Shown here: positions 15,226-15,399 of the stretch, piece after piece | Position numbering within the stretch: the stretch's first letter is position 1 | Layout: each line of letters opens with the position of its first letter | DNA from: an uncultured Planctomycetaceae bacterium | GTDB taxonomy: Bacteria; Planctomycetota; Planctomycetia; Planctomycetales; Planctomycetaceae | Length of the DNA: 15,399 nucleotides | Assembly (NCBI GenBank): GCA_903823545.1 | Contig: CAIJTL010000568.1 | Span: 1 to 15,399, forward strand | Direction: 5' to 3' | Notes under the pieces: generated by a model | What the model saw: the letters and a program-made list of their open reading frames with translations, nothing else | Told to the model about the DNA's origin: nothing | Database searches by the model: none | Position numbers and translations under genes: made by a program

Positions 15226-15399
15226 ATGGGAGCTTGGGGAACCGACATCTTTGGAAACGATCTCTCGTGCGATGTACGGGATGCATATCACGAGCGCATC
15301 TCAGCCGGGGACGATCCCGAGACGGCAGTTAAGCGGGTGAAACGAGCCTTTGCTGAGTCGCTCGGCGACAGTACTGAGAAGTGGACGGTGTGGATTGCC
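15226..15399 (+). CDS. Small MGAWG-start protein (DUF4259-like), N-terminal part, cut by window end
   Basis: 58 codons from the ATG at 15226 stay open to the window end. The protein begins MGAWGTDIFGNDLSCDVRDA, the hallmark opening of small cytosolic proteins annotated as DUF4259 or similar (Gly-Ala-Trp-Gly, then F-x-ND, then a D-rich helix). A charged helix follows (PETAVKRVKRAFAESLGD), then a Trp pair before the cut. AGGA 9 bases upstream is a usable ribosome site. The family has no established function, though such genes often occur near toxin-antitoxin or polymorphic-toxin loci, so its place beside a MazF module may be meaningful. The start is well supported by the motif; the family label is by resemblance only. 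Confidence 0.65.
   Translation, partial: MGAWGTDIFGNDLSCDVRDAYHERISAGDDPETAVKRVKRAFAESLGDSTEKWTVWIA

Noticed and set aside
1..15399. CRISPR array, tRNA, rRNA or insertion sequence
   Set aside because: No regularly spaced direct repeats, cloverleaf/TTCGA arm patterns, rRNA-like stretches or transposase motifs were seen by eye on either strand.

Overview
The window looks like a chromosomal segment of a planctomycete, probably order Planctomycetales. The evidence is a DUF1559 protein with a type IV prepilin-like leader and an H-X9-DG motif near its C-terminus, a TPR + CRTAC1-family (FG-GAP/ASPIC-UnbV) pair, a small Gly-zipper-free regulatory-like lipoprotein, and a degenerate prenyltransferase-fold protein, all typical of that phylum. 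Most starts have little or no Shine-Dalgarno sequence, also usual there. No rRNA, tRNA, CRISPR array, insertion sequence or prophage is visible. Family names come from reading motifs by eye, with no database search.

Layout. 3-458 (+) is the C-terminal part of a short-chain dehydrogenase cut by the window edge, followed by a zinc-free MDR (quinone/enoyl reductase-like) at 544-1566 (+). On the minus strand lie a rhomboid protease with a long cytosolic-type tail (1647-2879) and, upstream of it, a prenyltransferase/terpene-cyclase-fold repeat protein (2988-3932). A translationally coupled plus-strand pair follows: a membrane-anchored TPR protein (4225-5277) and a seven-repeat CRTAC1 protein (5277-7043). 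Only 20 bp separate it from a minus-strand pair running the other way: a lipoprotein (8096-8497) then a DUF1559 pseudopilin-like protein (7064-8008). A divergent region with two abutting inverted repeats and four CAATTG sites precedes a MATE transporter (8769-10226, +). This converges on a STAS-domain protein (10406-10909, -) across two strong hairpins. A POT-family peptide transporter (11321-12919, +) converges on FolK with an unusual C-terminal extension (12935-13687, -).

The last 1.7 kb has an accessory character. It holds a C-terminal remnant of an alpha/beta hydrolase without its nucleophile (about 13877-14245), a two-gene MazF/PemK-type toxin-antitoxin module with an unfamiliar antitoxin and a strong Shine-Dalgarno (14345-14927), a GC-rich hairpin around a C8 run, and the start of a small protein beginning MGAWG that runs off the window (15226-15399).

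How the genes work together. The clearest functional units are the coupled TPR/CRTAC1 pair, the lipoprotein/DUF1559 pair (probably a cell-surface or secretion-linked set) and the toxin-antitoxin pair. The others look like single housekeeping or transport genes. I found no clear new multi-gene defence or biosynthetic system. The best novelty candidates are the antitoxin family, the FolK extension, the zinc-less prenyltransferase-fold protein and the putative operator region at 8615-8699.
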